DNA from: CAZTII01 sp964613305
Lineage (GTDB): Bacteria > Bacillota_I > Bacilli_A > Erysipelotrichales > Erysipelotrichaceae
Direction: 5' to 3'
NCBI GenBank assembly: GCA_964613305.1
Contig: CAZTII010000001.1
Coordinates: 16,425 to 80,424 of the forward strand
Length of the DNA: 64,000 nucleotides
In this document: one piece after another, positions 54,942 to 63,986 of the stretch
Position numbering within the stretch: the stretch's first letter is position 1
Layout: the number at the start of each line of letters is the position of its first letter
The notes under the pieces: model-generated
Seen by the model: only the letters and a program-made list of their open reading frames with translations
The model's database searches: none
Told to the model about the DNA's origin: nothing
Program-made: the position numbers and the translations under genes

Positions 54942-55562
54942 TCTATATGGAAGGGCAGAATTTCATATAGACGGCAAAAAAAATAATATGAAAGTGAAAG
55001 TCTGCATGAGGGCATACCAATGGACAATGAAAGTATAGGGATTCAATAAACTAATCATTAAAGCAAATGATAAATGCAATGACGATTGATTAGTTAAAGT
55101 GACGTATGTTGAGAAATATATAGTGTTAAATGGTAGTCATAAGAATGTCGAATATAGTGAATGGAAAGGTATGTTTAGGATATACCAATGGACAATGAAA
55201 GTATAATATATCAATAAAAGCTAATCATTTAGGCAAATAACAACAAAATAAGTATTATAAATGTGATTAGTTTGATAGTTATTATGGTAGTGTATGTTGA
55301 GAAATATACGACGTTGATTATAAGGTTTGAGTTTTAATCAATAAATAATTGAATGGAAAGGTATGTTTAGGATATACCAATGAATAGTTTATAAAGCAGT
55401 GATGTTTAAAGGTCAGTGAAGTAAATCAAAACTAAGTAGCAGAAAGGCATGTTAAGGATACACCAATAGATGGTACATGAAGTATTAGTTGTTAACTATA
55501 ATTAATAGTATACATGGTTAATAAATAATTTAATGGTATAAAGTAGCTATACTAGTGTAGAT
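54931..55562 (+). ncRNA. candidate large structured RNA with tandem repeat modules
   Basis: A 930-base gap with no sizeable ORF. Bases 54931-54942 are the perfect reverse complement of 55551-55562, a 12-base helix that would close about 630 nt. Inside: hairpin 54941-54949/54964-54972; repeated hairpins GGTAT...ATACC at 55169-55187 and 55361-55379, within two identical 33-base copies (55158-55190 and 55350-55382); a 24-base copy pair (55014-55037, 55182-55205); a 17-base copy pair (55104-55120, 55292-55308); and CTAATCA/TGATTAG stems in each module. G-U pairs occur on the plus strand. Size and design recall ROOL/GOLLD-type RNAs; I cannot test this by eye. No strong promoter was seen. Confidence 0.55.
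55158..55382 (+). repeat. direct repeats inside the candidate RNA
   Basis: A 33-base sequence (core GGAAAGGTATGTTTAGG) is identical at 55158-55190 and 55350-55382, offset 192. A diverged copy is at 55445-55466, and the 24 bases ending at 55205 recur at 55014-55037. The unit is about 170-190 bases. The spacers also share short blocks, so this is repeated structure and not a CRISPR array. Confidence 0.8.
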
Positions 55563-55710
55563 TGAGTATTAATCGAATAATGAATGTATTGAATTATGTA
55601 AGTATCGAAATAAGTAGTTATCTTAACAAAAGTATCAAGTTATTTAATAATTGATTAAAAAAGTGTTAAAACAACACAAAAGAAGCTGGCTTACTAAGAA
55701 AATTTAAAAA

Positions 55711-55775
55711 AGGCCTCTAACATATCATCGATTCACAATAGCTAAGTGAAGATGGTGATATGGAAGAGGTCTTTT
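55711..55775. terminator. long hairpin terminator of the degenerate ATPase gene
   Basis: GGCCTCT (55712-55718) pairs with AGAGGTC (one G-T) near 55765-55771, with CATATCATC/GATGGTGATATG imperfectly paired inside. On the minus strand six T follow; on the plus strand TCTTTTC follows, so it could end both transcripts. Confidence 0.65.
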
Positions 55776-58016
55776 CTATGACTGTTGAATGTATGAAATA
55801 GAGCATCCTAAACTTTCAAATAAGTTTTTAATTTTGTTTATTTCATAGATCGATGATGTTTCTACAAGTATTGTCGTATCATCAATAAATGATACATGAA
55901 ATCCATCGATTGATATGGTTTTATTTAATCTATCTTTTAGATGAATCGTATAAAAATAGCGCTTAGTATTAATATTTTTTAAAGGTAATACTGACTTCCA
56001 TAATAAAAGATATGATAATAATGAAATAGACATGATGAGTAGTGGCGAAAAGTTAATAAAAGGAAGAATAGAAATAATGATTAAGCATACTTGAGTGTAT
56101 AATGTTCTTTTTTTTATTTGTATCATTTCTTGTTGAAATTGTTCTGTTAATGAAAAACATGAAGTTAGAAATGAAATGTCATTGTTTAAAACAAATAGTG
56201 GTGCTTTTTTTGGTAAAAATGATGGTCCACAATTTAAAACTATCGTATGTTGATTATCAATGAAACCTTGGTTGATAAATAACATTTTTTTATGATTGTT
56301 TTCACAATATTCAATCATTTTAATTTCTTTGGTTAATGTCATATCGAATTCAATAAAGTCCATGTTACATGGTTTTAAGTAACGCTTTGCTTTTTCATCG
56401 TTATTTACTAGACAAGCACATATTTCTTTTTGATGCTTTTTTAGCGTTGATATCGTTGCTTTTACGGTAGGTAAGATAGTTTCTTCGATAGCTATAATCC
56501 CTAAAACCTCCATGTTATTTAACACTAAGCGACACATTTTTCCTTCTGAATGATATGATGATATTGTATTTTGAACAGTATATGGCAGAGTATTATTATC
56601 AATATCGTCGCTATTAACTATCGTGGATGATTGAAAATAAGTTGCTTCTTTTTTAAATAAGTTTTTAAAGCTATCATTATTGACTTGTTGAAAAGCGGTT
56701 TCTTTTAAATATTGCATTACCGCAAGAGATGTAGGAGTTTTGGATTTACTTTCTAGGGTGTGCAACAAGACAGAAAATTCGTTTAAATCCATCTGACTTG
56801 AAATCATTACATCGCTAACACGCGGTGTTTTATCGCATAAAACGTTGTCTTTATAAAAGGCAAAGATATCTGTATCTTTAAGTTGTAATACTTGATTAAA
56901 ACTATCAAAGAATATCATTTGTTGATTAGCTCGATGGGATAAGAAGGTACTAATTAGTTCTTTAGCGAAAAGGTAGAGATCACCAACATAAGCGACTAGA
57001 AAGCTAATGATGGTAATCGCGGCGCTTGATATATTTTTTGTTACTATATAATTTAGTAGTCCAATAAAAATGGAAGAAACGCCATATAATAATGGAATTC
57101 TATTTAATAAAGTTTCCTCGGTAGTTACTGTTGTTGATAAAAAAGTTGAGTCGATATGCTGTTGTAATTGATGATAGAATGACTCATCATATTTTTTATC
57201 AACTCTAATTTCAATTGGTGCGTGTAAATTAGTGGAAAGAGCGAATACTTGGCTGTTTACAGATGCCTGTTGTGGATATTTATTTCCAAGTAAGAACAAT
57301 GTATCGATAAAAGTAAATCCTTTTGTAATTGTTCCATCTAGTGGAATTATACAGTTTTTATCGATTAAAATGATATCGCCGACATTAATTGTTGAAATAT
57401 CGACGTCAATAGAAGTGTGGTTTTTAACTAATTTACATTTTTTTGGTTGTTTTAAATTATACCGATAGTGTATTAACGATATTTTCTGTTTGAATAATGT
57501 GAATATATAGCTTTTACATGTACTTAAATGGATAATAATAATTGGATGAAAAAATAAATGATGTTGATTAATATTGATTGCTAAACTTAGGAAAATACTT
57601 ATAAATAGTAGTGTTTCACTAGTGAATTTTTTAAATTGCAGTTGGTCAATAAGAATATCTTTCATAAAATAGATATTGGTAAAGAATAGTAAGAGTTGTA
57701 TTAAGTTTACTATTAGTGTAGGTAATTGTAAAAATGAGATGCTTGTAATGGTAATCAATGACATTAAACCGATTAATAACTGTCGTTTTAGTGATAATGA
57801 TTGTTTATTTGAGTTGAAATTAAAACATTTATACGATGATACTAAAATGGTTAGTGATGATAGTGATAAAACACGTTCATCAAATTCAACTAGAAATGTA
57901 AAAGTGCATTGTTGGTACTCACAACGTAGAACACCAGGGATAGAATGTATGGTTGCAAGCAGTTTTTCAGCATTTATCGGATTTAAAGGATGATTACAAG
58001 GAAATTTATAACGCAT
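55776..58016 (-). CDS. degenerate P1B-type ATPase homologue (pseudoenzyme)
   Basis: A 746-residue unbroken protein with the layout of a metal P-type ATPase: N-terminal HMA-like domain (1-63), paired membrane segments (77-125, 135-175), actuator-like domain (193-290, with VGDIILIDKNCIIPLDG), membrane pair (305-355), P/N-like domain, C-terminal membrane pair and a second HMA-like tail. All catalytic motifs are lost: TGES is LGNK (243-246), CPC is YVG (343-345), DKTGT aligns with FYKDN (Asp to Tyr388), and GDGxND is INQGFID (581-587). It has a near-consensus promoter and GGAGTGATT site, so it is probably expressed. Function unknown; perhaps a sensor or partner. Confidence 0.8.
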   Translation of the reverse strand: MRYKFPCNHPLNPINAEKLLATIHSIPGVLRCEYQQCTFTFLVEFDERVLSLSSLTILVSSYKCFNFNSNKQSLSLKRQLLIGLMSLITITSISFLQLPTLIVNLIQLLLFFTNIYFMKDILIDQLQFKKFTSETLLFISIFLSLAININQHHLFFHPIIIIHLSTCKSYIFTLFKQKISLIHYRYNLKQPKKCKLVKNHTSIDVDISTINVGDIILIDKNCIIPLDGTITKGFTFIDTLFLLGNKYPQQASVNSQVFALSTNLHAPIEIRVDKKYDESFYHQLQQHIDSTFLSTTVTTEETLLNRIPLLYGVSSIFIGLLNYIVTKNISSAAITIISFLVAYVGDLYLFAKELISTFLSHRANQQMIFFDSFNQVLQLKDTDIFAFYKDNVLCDKTPRVSDVMISSQMDLNEFSVLLHTLESKSKTPTSLAVMQYLKETAFQQVNNDSFKNLFKKEATYFQSSTIVNSDDIDNNTLPYTVQNTISSYHSEGKMCRLVLNNMEVLGIIAIEETILPTVKATISTLKKHQKEICACLVNNDEKAKRYLKPCNMDFIEFDMTLTKEIKMIEYCENNHKKMLFINQGFIDNQHTIVLNCGPSFLPKKAPLFVLNNDISFLTSCFSLTEQFQQEMIQIKKRTLYTQVCLIIISILPFINFSPLLIMSISLLSYLLLWKSVLPLKNINTKRYFYTIHLKDRLNKTISIDGFHVSFIDDTTILVETSSIYEINKIKNLFESLGCSISYIQQS

Positions 58017-58046
58017 TTAATCACTCCAATCTAAACGTTTAATCTT

Positions 58047-58075
58047 AGAATAATCTTAACTTTTGAAAGTGTCAA
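58047..58075 (-). promoter_or_regulatory. promoter of the degenerate ATPase gene
   Basis: On the minus strand TTGACA (complement of 58070-58075), a 17-base spacer and TATTCT (complement of 58047-58052). Confidence 0.75.
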
Positions 58076-58131
58076 TCTAAAGACTATGAAAATTGACTAA
58101 AAAAGATTAAAATAGATAGTGAGGTGAAACT

Positions 58132-59919
58132 ATGAATACAAAGGAAAAATTAAAAAAATTAAGAAAATTAATGAGTAATAAAAATATTGACGCTGTCATT
58201 ATTCCTTCTGCAGATTATCATCAAAGTGAGTATGTCGCTCAGTTTTTTCAATCAAGAGCGTATATTTCCGGATTTGATGGTTCTGCCGGAACAGTAGTGA
58301 TTACTCAAAAGGAAGCCGGCTGTTGGACTGATGGCAGATATTTTGTTCAAGCTGAAAAACAATTAAAAGGAAGTGGAATTGATTTATATCGAATGGGTGA
58401 AGAAAACACATTAACGATTCAAGAATTTATTATAAAATACATTCCTAAAAAGGGTTGTTTTGCTTTTGATGCACGTGTTATTAGTGGAAAACAATATGAT
58501 GATTATGTTTCTTGTTGTTCTAAAAAGGAAATATCTATTGTCGATATTGATTTGATGAGTGAACTATGGGACGATCGTCCTGCTTTTCCAAATGGTCAAT
58601 TATTTACTTTAGGAAAAGAGTTTTCTGGTAAAAAAGTTAAAGATAAAATTAAGGATATTGTCGTATTGATGAAAGAAAATAGTGCGACTGTGTGTCTTCT
58701 TAGCAAGTTAGAAGATATTGCGTGGTTATTAAATGTTCGAGGTCAAGATGTAGAATGTACTCCAGTATTTTATAGCTATTGCATGATTAAAGATAAAAAA
58801 GTACGTTTATACGTTGATGAAACTAAAATTAATACTGAAGTATCAAAATCATTGAAAGAAGATAATGTTGAAATAGCACCATATGAGTGTTTTGTGGATG
58901 ATGTAAAACAATTAACGAAGGAAACAATTTGGATTGATAAAGCAGTGTTAAATGCACAAATAGTTCGTGCAATCGACGAATCTAATCAAGTAATTGATAA
59001 GGACAGTCCATGCATGCTTCCACGTGCCATTAAAAATAAAGTTGAAATTAAGAACATGAAAGAAGCCCATGTTGTAGATGGTGTGGCATTGACGCGTTTT
59101 ATTTATTGGTTAAAAACAACGATTGGTAAAGAAGTAATTAATGAATACCAAGCTGGAGAAGTGTTAGAACAATATCGTCGTCAACAACCTAATTTTATAG
59201 AACCTAGTTTTCATACTATTTTTGCGTATGGTAGTAATGCGGCAATGATGCATTATCGTGCGTTAAAAAATAATAATAGTGAACTCAAAACAGAAGGTTT
59301 GGTATTAATTGATTCAGGCGGTCAATACAAAGGTGGAACAACCGATGTTACGCGAACAATTGTATGTGGGAAAATTGATGATATGACGAAGAAGTATTAT
59401 ACCCGTACTTTACAAGGTATGATACGCTTATCGAAAGTTAAGTTTTTATATGGGTGTACTGGCCAAGTTCTCGATGTGTTATCAAGATCACCTCTATGGG
59501 ATATTGAAATGGATTATAAATGTGGTACCGGGCATGGGGTTGGTTTTTGTTTAAGTGTTCATGAAGGACCACAAAGCTTTCGTTGGCAACCTTTAACGAA
59601 TGTTAGTGCTAAGTTGGAAGAAGGGATGGTCATCACCATTGAACCAGGGGTGTATATTCCTAATGTGTTAGGTATTCGTATTGAAAATCAAGTAGTTATA
59701 TCCAAAGGTATTAAAAATGAATATGGTCAATTTATGCATTTTGATGTGATGACGCTAGTGCCAATTGATTTGGACGCTATTGTAGTTGAAGAACTTGCGG
59801 ATGATGAACTTGCATGGTTAAATGATTATCATCAGTTAGTGTATAAAAAGATTAGTCCATATTGTACACCAATTGAGAAAGCGTGGTTGAAAATGCAAAC
59901 CCGTAAAGTAGTACGATAA
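58132..59919 (+). CDS. pepP: Xaa-Pro aminopeptidase (M24B family)
   Basis: A 595-residue creatinase-fold metallopeptidase of the long form (two creatinase-like N-terminal domains, then the pita-bread domain from about 320). Metal ligands are in DSGGQYKGGTTDVTRT, GTGHGVGFCLSVHEGP, EPGVYIPNVLGIRIEN. It removes the N-terminal residue before proline. GAGGTG precedes the ATG. The xth gene starts two bases after the stop. Confidence 0.94.
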   Translation: MNTKEKLKKLRKLMSNKNIDAVIIPSADYHQSEYVAQFFQSRAYISGFDGSAGTVVITQKEAGCWTDGRYFVQAEKQLKGSGIDLYRMGEENTLTIQEFIIKYIPKKGCFAFDARVISGKQYDDYVSCCSKKEISIVDIDLMSELWDDRPAFPNGQLFTLGKEFSGKKVKDKIKDIVVLMKENSATVCLLSKLEDIAWLLNVRGQDVECTPVFYSYCMIKDKKVRLYVDETKINTEVSKSLKEDNVEIAPYECFVDDVKQLTKETIWIDKAVLNAQIVRAIDESNQVIDKDSPCMLPRAIKNKVEIKNMKEAHVVDGVALTRFIYWLKTTIGKEVINEYQAGEVLEQYRRQQPNFIEPSFHTIFAYGSNAAMMHYRALKNNNSELKTEGLVLIDSGGQYKGGTTDVTRTIVCGKIDDMTKKYYTRTLQGMIRLSKVKFLYGCTGQVLDVLSRSPLWDIEMDYKCGTGHGVGFCLSVHEGPQSFRWQPLTNVSAKLEEGMVITIEPGVYIPNVLGIRIENQVVISKGIKNEYGQFMHFDVMTLVPIDLDAIVVEELADDELAWLNDYHQLVYKKISPYCTPIEKAWLKMQTRKVVR

Positions 59920-59920
59920 C

Positions 59921-60670
59921 ATGAAGTTAGTTACTTGGAATGTTAATGGATTAAGAGGTTGTGCAACAAAAGGATTTTGGGATTATTATGAAGCGAGCGA
60001 TGCAGATATATTTTGTATTCAAGAAAGTAAGATGCAACCTGACCAATGGGAGTTTGATGTAGATAATCGCCATATCATTATCCATAGTGCGCTAAAAAAA
60101 GGATATTCAGGAACGATTGTCATAGCGAAAAAAGAACCTTTATCAACAACATTGGATTTTGGCGATGATGAATTTAGTGGTGAAGGACGTGTAATAACTT
60201 GTGAATACGATGATTTTTACTTAGTAAATGTGTATGTTCCTAATTCTAAAGAAGGGCTAGCACGAATGCCATATCGTCTTTTATTTGAAGCGAAAATGCG
60301 TAACTATTTAATGACGTTGGATAAGATTAAACCAGTTATTTTATGTGGCGATTTAAACGTTGCTCACAATGAAATTGATTTAAAAAATCCGAAAACAAAT
60401 CGAAAGAATGCTGGATTTAGTGATGAAGAGAGAGATGCTTTTTCGCAATTGTTAGCGTGTGGTTTTACTGATGTTTTTAGAAGTTTATTTCCAGAGCGTA
60501 TTGAGTATACTTGGTGGTCTTATCGTTTCCAATCAAGACTTAAAAATGCAGGATGGCGTATTGATTACTTTATTACTTCTAATAGATTGTTTAAACAAAT
60601 TAAAGAAATAACAATAAGAAATGATATCCATGGTTCTGATCATTGCCCAGTTGAAATGATTATTGATTAG
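59921..60670 (+). CDS. xth: exodeoxyribonuclease III
   Basis: AP endonuclease/3' exonuclease of base-excision repair. A 249-residue protein: LVTWNVNGLRGC, FCIQESKMQ (catalytic Glu), GDLNVAHNEIDLKNPK, and C-terminal GSDHCPVEM (catalytic Asp-His). It has no clear Shine-Dalgarno and lies two bases after pepP, so translation is coupled. Confidence 0.96.
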   Translation: MKLVTWNVNGLRGCATKGFWDYYEASDADIFCIQESKMQPDQWEFDVDNRHIIIHSALKKGYSGTIVIAKKEPLSTTLDFGDDEFSGEGRVITCEYDDFYLVNVYVPNSKEGLARMPYRLLFEAKMRNYLMTLDKIKPVILCGDLNVAHNEIDLKNPKTNRKNAGFSDEERDAFSQLLACGFTDVFRSLFPERIEYTWWSYRFQSRLKNAGWRIDYFITSNRLFKQIKEITIRNDIHGSDHCPVEMIID

Positions 60671-60690
60671 ATTGAAGAAAGAGGTTTACT

Positions 60691-62046
60691 ATGAATATTA
60701 AGCAAAGAGTTATCGAAAAATTTGATGAGTGCATTGATATCATCAGTACGTTAGTTAGTTTTCCAACGATTCAAACCGAAGCCTTAGAAAATCAACCGTT
60801 TGGTGTAGAAAATGCACGTTGTTTAGAAAAAGCACTTGAAATTACATCGTCAATGGGTTTTAAGAGTGTTAATTTAGATAACTATTGTGGTTATGCTGAA
60901 ATGGGTGAAGGTGAAGAAATTGTCGGTATTTTAGGACATTTGGATGTTGTTCCAGTAACCGAAGGATGGAAAACACCACCATTTCAAGCAACAATCATTG
61001 ATGATATGATGTATGGTCGTGGTGTTGCGGATGATAAGGGACCATTAGTAGCTGGTTTAATGGCAATGCAAATTGTAAAAGAGTTAAATATTCCATTAAA
61101 GAAGCGTGTTCGATTAATTATGGGATGTAATGAAGAAAGTGGCTTTGAGTGTATTAAACATTATGTTGAAAAAGAAGGACATATTGATATTGGCTTTACT
61201 CCTGATGGTAGTTTTCCCATTGTTCATGGTGAAAAAGGAATGATTGCGGGTAAAATGACCAGTATTTCTACTTCCATTGTTCATATTCATGGTGGAATTG
61301 CTAGTAACGTAGTATGTGGTCATGTTGAAATAAAAGTAAAGAAAAATACATTTAGTATGAAATTACTAGATAATTATTTTAAAAACAACAACATATTGTA
61401 TTCTATTACTGAAACCGATAATGATATCGTATTAAAAGTTGAAGGAACTTCTGCTCATGCTAGCACTCCAGAATTAGGTAAAAATGCCATTAGTTATGGA
61501 TTAGTTGGACTAAAACAAGCAGGATTTCAAGACTTGTTTGTTGATTTCTATTGTGAACGATTTGGTTTAACAACAGATGGAGAATTACTTGGATGTAAAT
61601 GTAACGATGAATTTGGTGCGTTAACATGCAATATTGGAGTTATCTCAATGACTGATGGAATGATTGAAGCATCGATTGATATTCGCTACCCAGTATCGTT
61701 TGCAATGAAAAAAGTAATAGATATGATTACACCTCATTGTAAACATTATGGAGGTATTATTGAAATTACTTCTACGAAAAAATCATTGTTTTATCCATTA
61801 GATAGCCCTATTGTGACAAAATTGATGGCAGCATATCAAGAAGTTACAAACGATACTATTTCTAAACCGATGACAATGGGTGGTGGAACATATGCGAAGG
61901 GTATCAATAATTGTGTTGCTTTTGGAGGGATGAAAGAAGGTTTTGATTATCATATTCATGATAATAATGAGTGTATACCATTAGTAGAACTGAAAGAAAT
62001 GATTGAAATTTATACCGTTGCACTATTAAAATGTTTGGAAGATTAA
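60691..62046 (+). CDS. Sapep-type M20 dipeptidase (PepV-like)
   Basis: A 451-residue metallopeptidase: metal ligands in LGHLDVVP, GRGVADDKGP, GCNEESGFE, and MGGGTYAKGI near the C-terminus. It is close to PepV/Sapep beta-Ala-Xaa dipeptidases. GAGG precedes the ATG. It shares the orientation and close spacing of the xth-PPC run. Confidence 0.9.
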   Translation: MNIKQRVIEKFDECIDIISTLVSFPTIQTEALENQPFGVENARCLEKALEITSSMGFKSVNLDNYCGYAEMGEGEEIVGILGHLDVVPVTEGWKTPPFQATIIDDMMYGRGVADDKGPLVAGLMAMQIVKELNIPLKKRVRLIMGCNEESGFECIKHYVEKEGHIDIGFTPDGSFPIVHGEKGMIAGKMTSISTSIVHIHGGIASNVVCGHVEIKVKKNTFSMKLLDNYFKNNNILYSITETDNDIVLKVEGTSAHASTPELGKNAISYGLVGLKQAGFQDLFVDFYCERFGLTTDGELLGCKCNDEFGALTCNIGVISMTDGMIEASIDIRYPVSFAMKKVIDMITPHCKHYGGIIEITSTKKSLFYPLDSPIVTKLMAAYQEVTNDTISKPMTMGGGTYAKGINNCVAFGGMKEGFDYHIHDNNECIPLVELKEMIEIYTVALLKCLED

Positions 62047-62058
62047 TGTGGTGGACGT

Positions 62059-62892
62059 ATGATTAAAGTTGCGATTATGTATGATTTCGATAAAACGTTA
62101 TCGTCTAAGGATATGCAAGAATATGAGTTTATTCCTTCTTTGGGGTATGAAAAAGCATCTGATTTTTGGAATGAAGTGGGTATCTTAGCAAGAAATAATA
62201 AAATGGATAGTATTTTAGCATATATGTTTTTAATGTTAAAAAAAGCCAATGATAAAGATAAACCGATTAGAAAGAGTGATTTTGAATCACTTGGAAAACG
62301 AGTAGAGTATTTACCAGGAGTCATAACGTGGTTTGAACGTATTAATGAAATAGGAAAATCATTAGGTCTCGATATTGAACATTACATTATTTCTTCAGGA
62401 TTAACTGAAATTATTGAAGGAACATGTATTTCTCATCATTTTAAAAAAGTATATGCTTGTAAGTATTATTATGATAGTAATAATGTTGCGAAATGGCCAG
62501 CATTAGTTGTCAATTATACGACAAAAACCCAATATATCTTTCGTATCAATAAACAAATTTTAGATGAAAATGAAGATAAAGCTTTAAATGAGTATGTTGA
62601 TGATGCGTTAAGACCAATTGCGTTTAATCGAATGATTTATATTGGTGATGGTATTACTGATATACCATGCATGAAATTAGTTCATGATCGTGGAGGAAAA
62701 TCGATTGTTGTTTATCATCGTCATAATGAAGCAATGAAAAAAATTGCGAGCGATATTGTAAATGATAAACGAGCAAATTACATGGTTGAAGCTAATTATG
62801 AACAGGGAAGTGTTTTGGAAGAAATCATGACACTTGTTCTTGAAGAAATAAAGGTTAAAAGTGCGTTAGAACACTATGAGGGAGTAGTATAA
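62059..62892 (+). CDS. HAD-family phosphatase
   Basis: A 277-residue HAD hydrolase with motif I YDFDKTLSS (nucleophile Asp), motif II ISSG, and motif III/IV YIGDGITDIPCM, and a helical cap between motifs I and II of PSP-like type. It could fill the missing phosphoserine phosphatase step, but this is only a guess. Overlaps the CBS gene by one base (TAATG). Confidence 0.88.
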   Translation: MIKVAIMYDFDKTLSSKDMQEYEFIPSLGYEKASDFWNEVGILARNNKMDSILAYMFLMLKKANDKDKPIRKSDFESLGKRVEYLPGVITWFERINEIGKSLGLDIEHYIISSGLTEIIEGTCISHHFKKVYACKYYYDSNNVAKWPALVVNYTTKTQYIFRINKQILDENEDKALNEYVDDALRPIAFNRMIYIGDGITDIPCMKLVHDRGGKSIVVYHRHNEAMKKIASDIVNDKRANYMVEANYEQGSVLEEIMTLVLEEIKVKSALEHYEGVV

Positions 62893-63587
62893 TGTCAAAT
62901 GCGGATCGTTTTTTAAATTCATTTATACGTATCGAAAAAACACTTAAAAATAAAGTAGGTGGTTATTCCGCGCGAAAATTTTATCAATTAGTAGAAATGG
63001 CAGCGCGTATCGACCGTGATGTAGCGTATTATAGCACTATTTTAAAAGAATATGCTGAACTTAGAAATGCGATGGTACACATGAGAGATGGACGTGGTGA
63101 AATAATAGCGATACCGACTGACGCTACAGTGCAAACAATAGAAATGATTGCGGATGAAATTTGTATTGTTAAACGAGTTTCTGATTATTTTTTAAAGAGT
63201 GTAGTAACATGTCAAAAAAATGATACGATGTTAACAATTCAAAAAATAATGGAAGAAAATGATATTTCTAAAGTTCCGGTATATGAAGGAAATGAGTATT
63301 TAGGTATTGTTACAATTGAAATGATAGCTCACTGGGCTTGTGGACAACTCACATCAACAAAACAAGAAGAGAAAGTCTCAGAATGTTGTTTGAATATGGA
63401 TGATCATCGCGTATTTTTTCTTAAACAAAATGCAACAGTGAAGGAGGTTGAGGATATTTTTATTCAATCTCTTACTAAAGGAATTCATGTTCAAGCGATT
63501 ATTATTACCGCTAAAGGAAGTCGTAGTGAAAAACCGAAAGGAATAATTACGGTTCAAGATTTACCGCTTATTATGAAGGCAATGTAG
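62892..63587 (+). CDS. CBS-domain protein
   Basis: A 231-residue protein: N-terminal helical part (1-95) with no known motif, then a CBS pair (about 100-225) with NDISKVPVYEGNEYLGIVT and the C-terminal RSEKPKGIITVQDLP. CBS pairs bind adenosyl ligands. GGGAG precedes the ATG. Function unknown; probably works with the adjoining HAD or PPC gene. Confidence 0.85.
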   Translation: MSNADRFLNSFIRIEKTLKNKVGGYSARKFYQLVEMAARIDRDVAYYSTILKEYAELRNAMVHMRDGRGEIIAIPTDATVQTIEMIADEICIVKRVSDYFLKSVVTCQKNDTMLTIQKIMEENDISKVPVYEGNEYLGIVTIEMIAHWACGQLTSTKQEEKVSECCLNMDDHRVFFLKQNATVKEVEDIFIQSLTKGIHVQAIIITAKGSRSEKPKGIITVQDLPLIMKAM

Positions 63588-63986
63588 ATGAAAATAATTG
63601 CCTCTCGGTTTACAAAAGGAATGGATTTGAAGGAAGAAATAGAAAAAATTAGTGTTCAACATCACTTAAAAGCTGCGGTTGTGCTTAGTTCAGTTGGTTG
63701 CTTATCATCGGTGAATCTTCGCTTGGCTGGTGCTAAAGAGTTTATCAAATCCGAAGGTCATTTTGAAGTTTGTTCTTTAAATGGAACGATTTCTATTGAT
63801 GGAACACATCTCCATATGGTTGTTAGTGATGTCAATGGACAATGTTTAGGTGGACATCTTGTTGTTGGTAATATTGTTGATACTACGATTGAACTTGTGA
63901 TTGGATATAGTGAAGATTATGAGTTTTCTCGTGACTATGATGAAAGTACAGGATATCGCGAATTAATTATTCGATCGGTGACTTAA
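63588..63986 (+). CDS. PPC/DUF296 domain protein
   Basis: A 132-residue single-domain protein of the PPC (plant and prokaryote conserved, DUF296) family: ASRFTKGMDLKEEIEK, VVLSSVGCLSSVNLRLAG, FEVCSLNGTIS, THLHMVVSDVNGQCLGGHL. The HLH residues fit a metal site. No AT-hook, unlike the plant proteins. It begins right after the CBS stop. Role unknown. Confidence 0.92.
   Translation: MKIIASRFTKGMDLKEEIEKISVQHHLKAAVVLSSVGCLSSVNLRLAGAKEFIKSEGHFEVCSLNGTISIDGTHLHMVVSDVNGQCLGGHLVVGNIVDTTIELVIGYSEDYEFSRDYDESTGYRELIIRSVT

Noticed and set aside
55014..55382. CRISPR array or phage-type repeats
   Set aside because: The repeat copies are few, spaced 168-192 bases, and the spacers share sequence blocks; no cas or phage genes are present.
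54931..55562. Retron non-coding RNA
   Set aside because: A closing inverted repeat is present, but no reverse transcriptase gene lies in the window.
55776..58016. Motif loss in the ATPase explained by sequencing errors
   Set aside because: All four motifs differ while the frame stays open for 746 codons; single errors would not give this.
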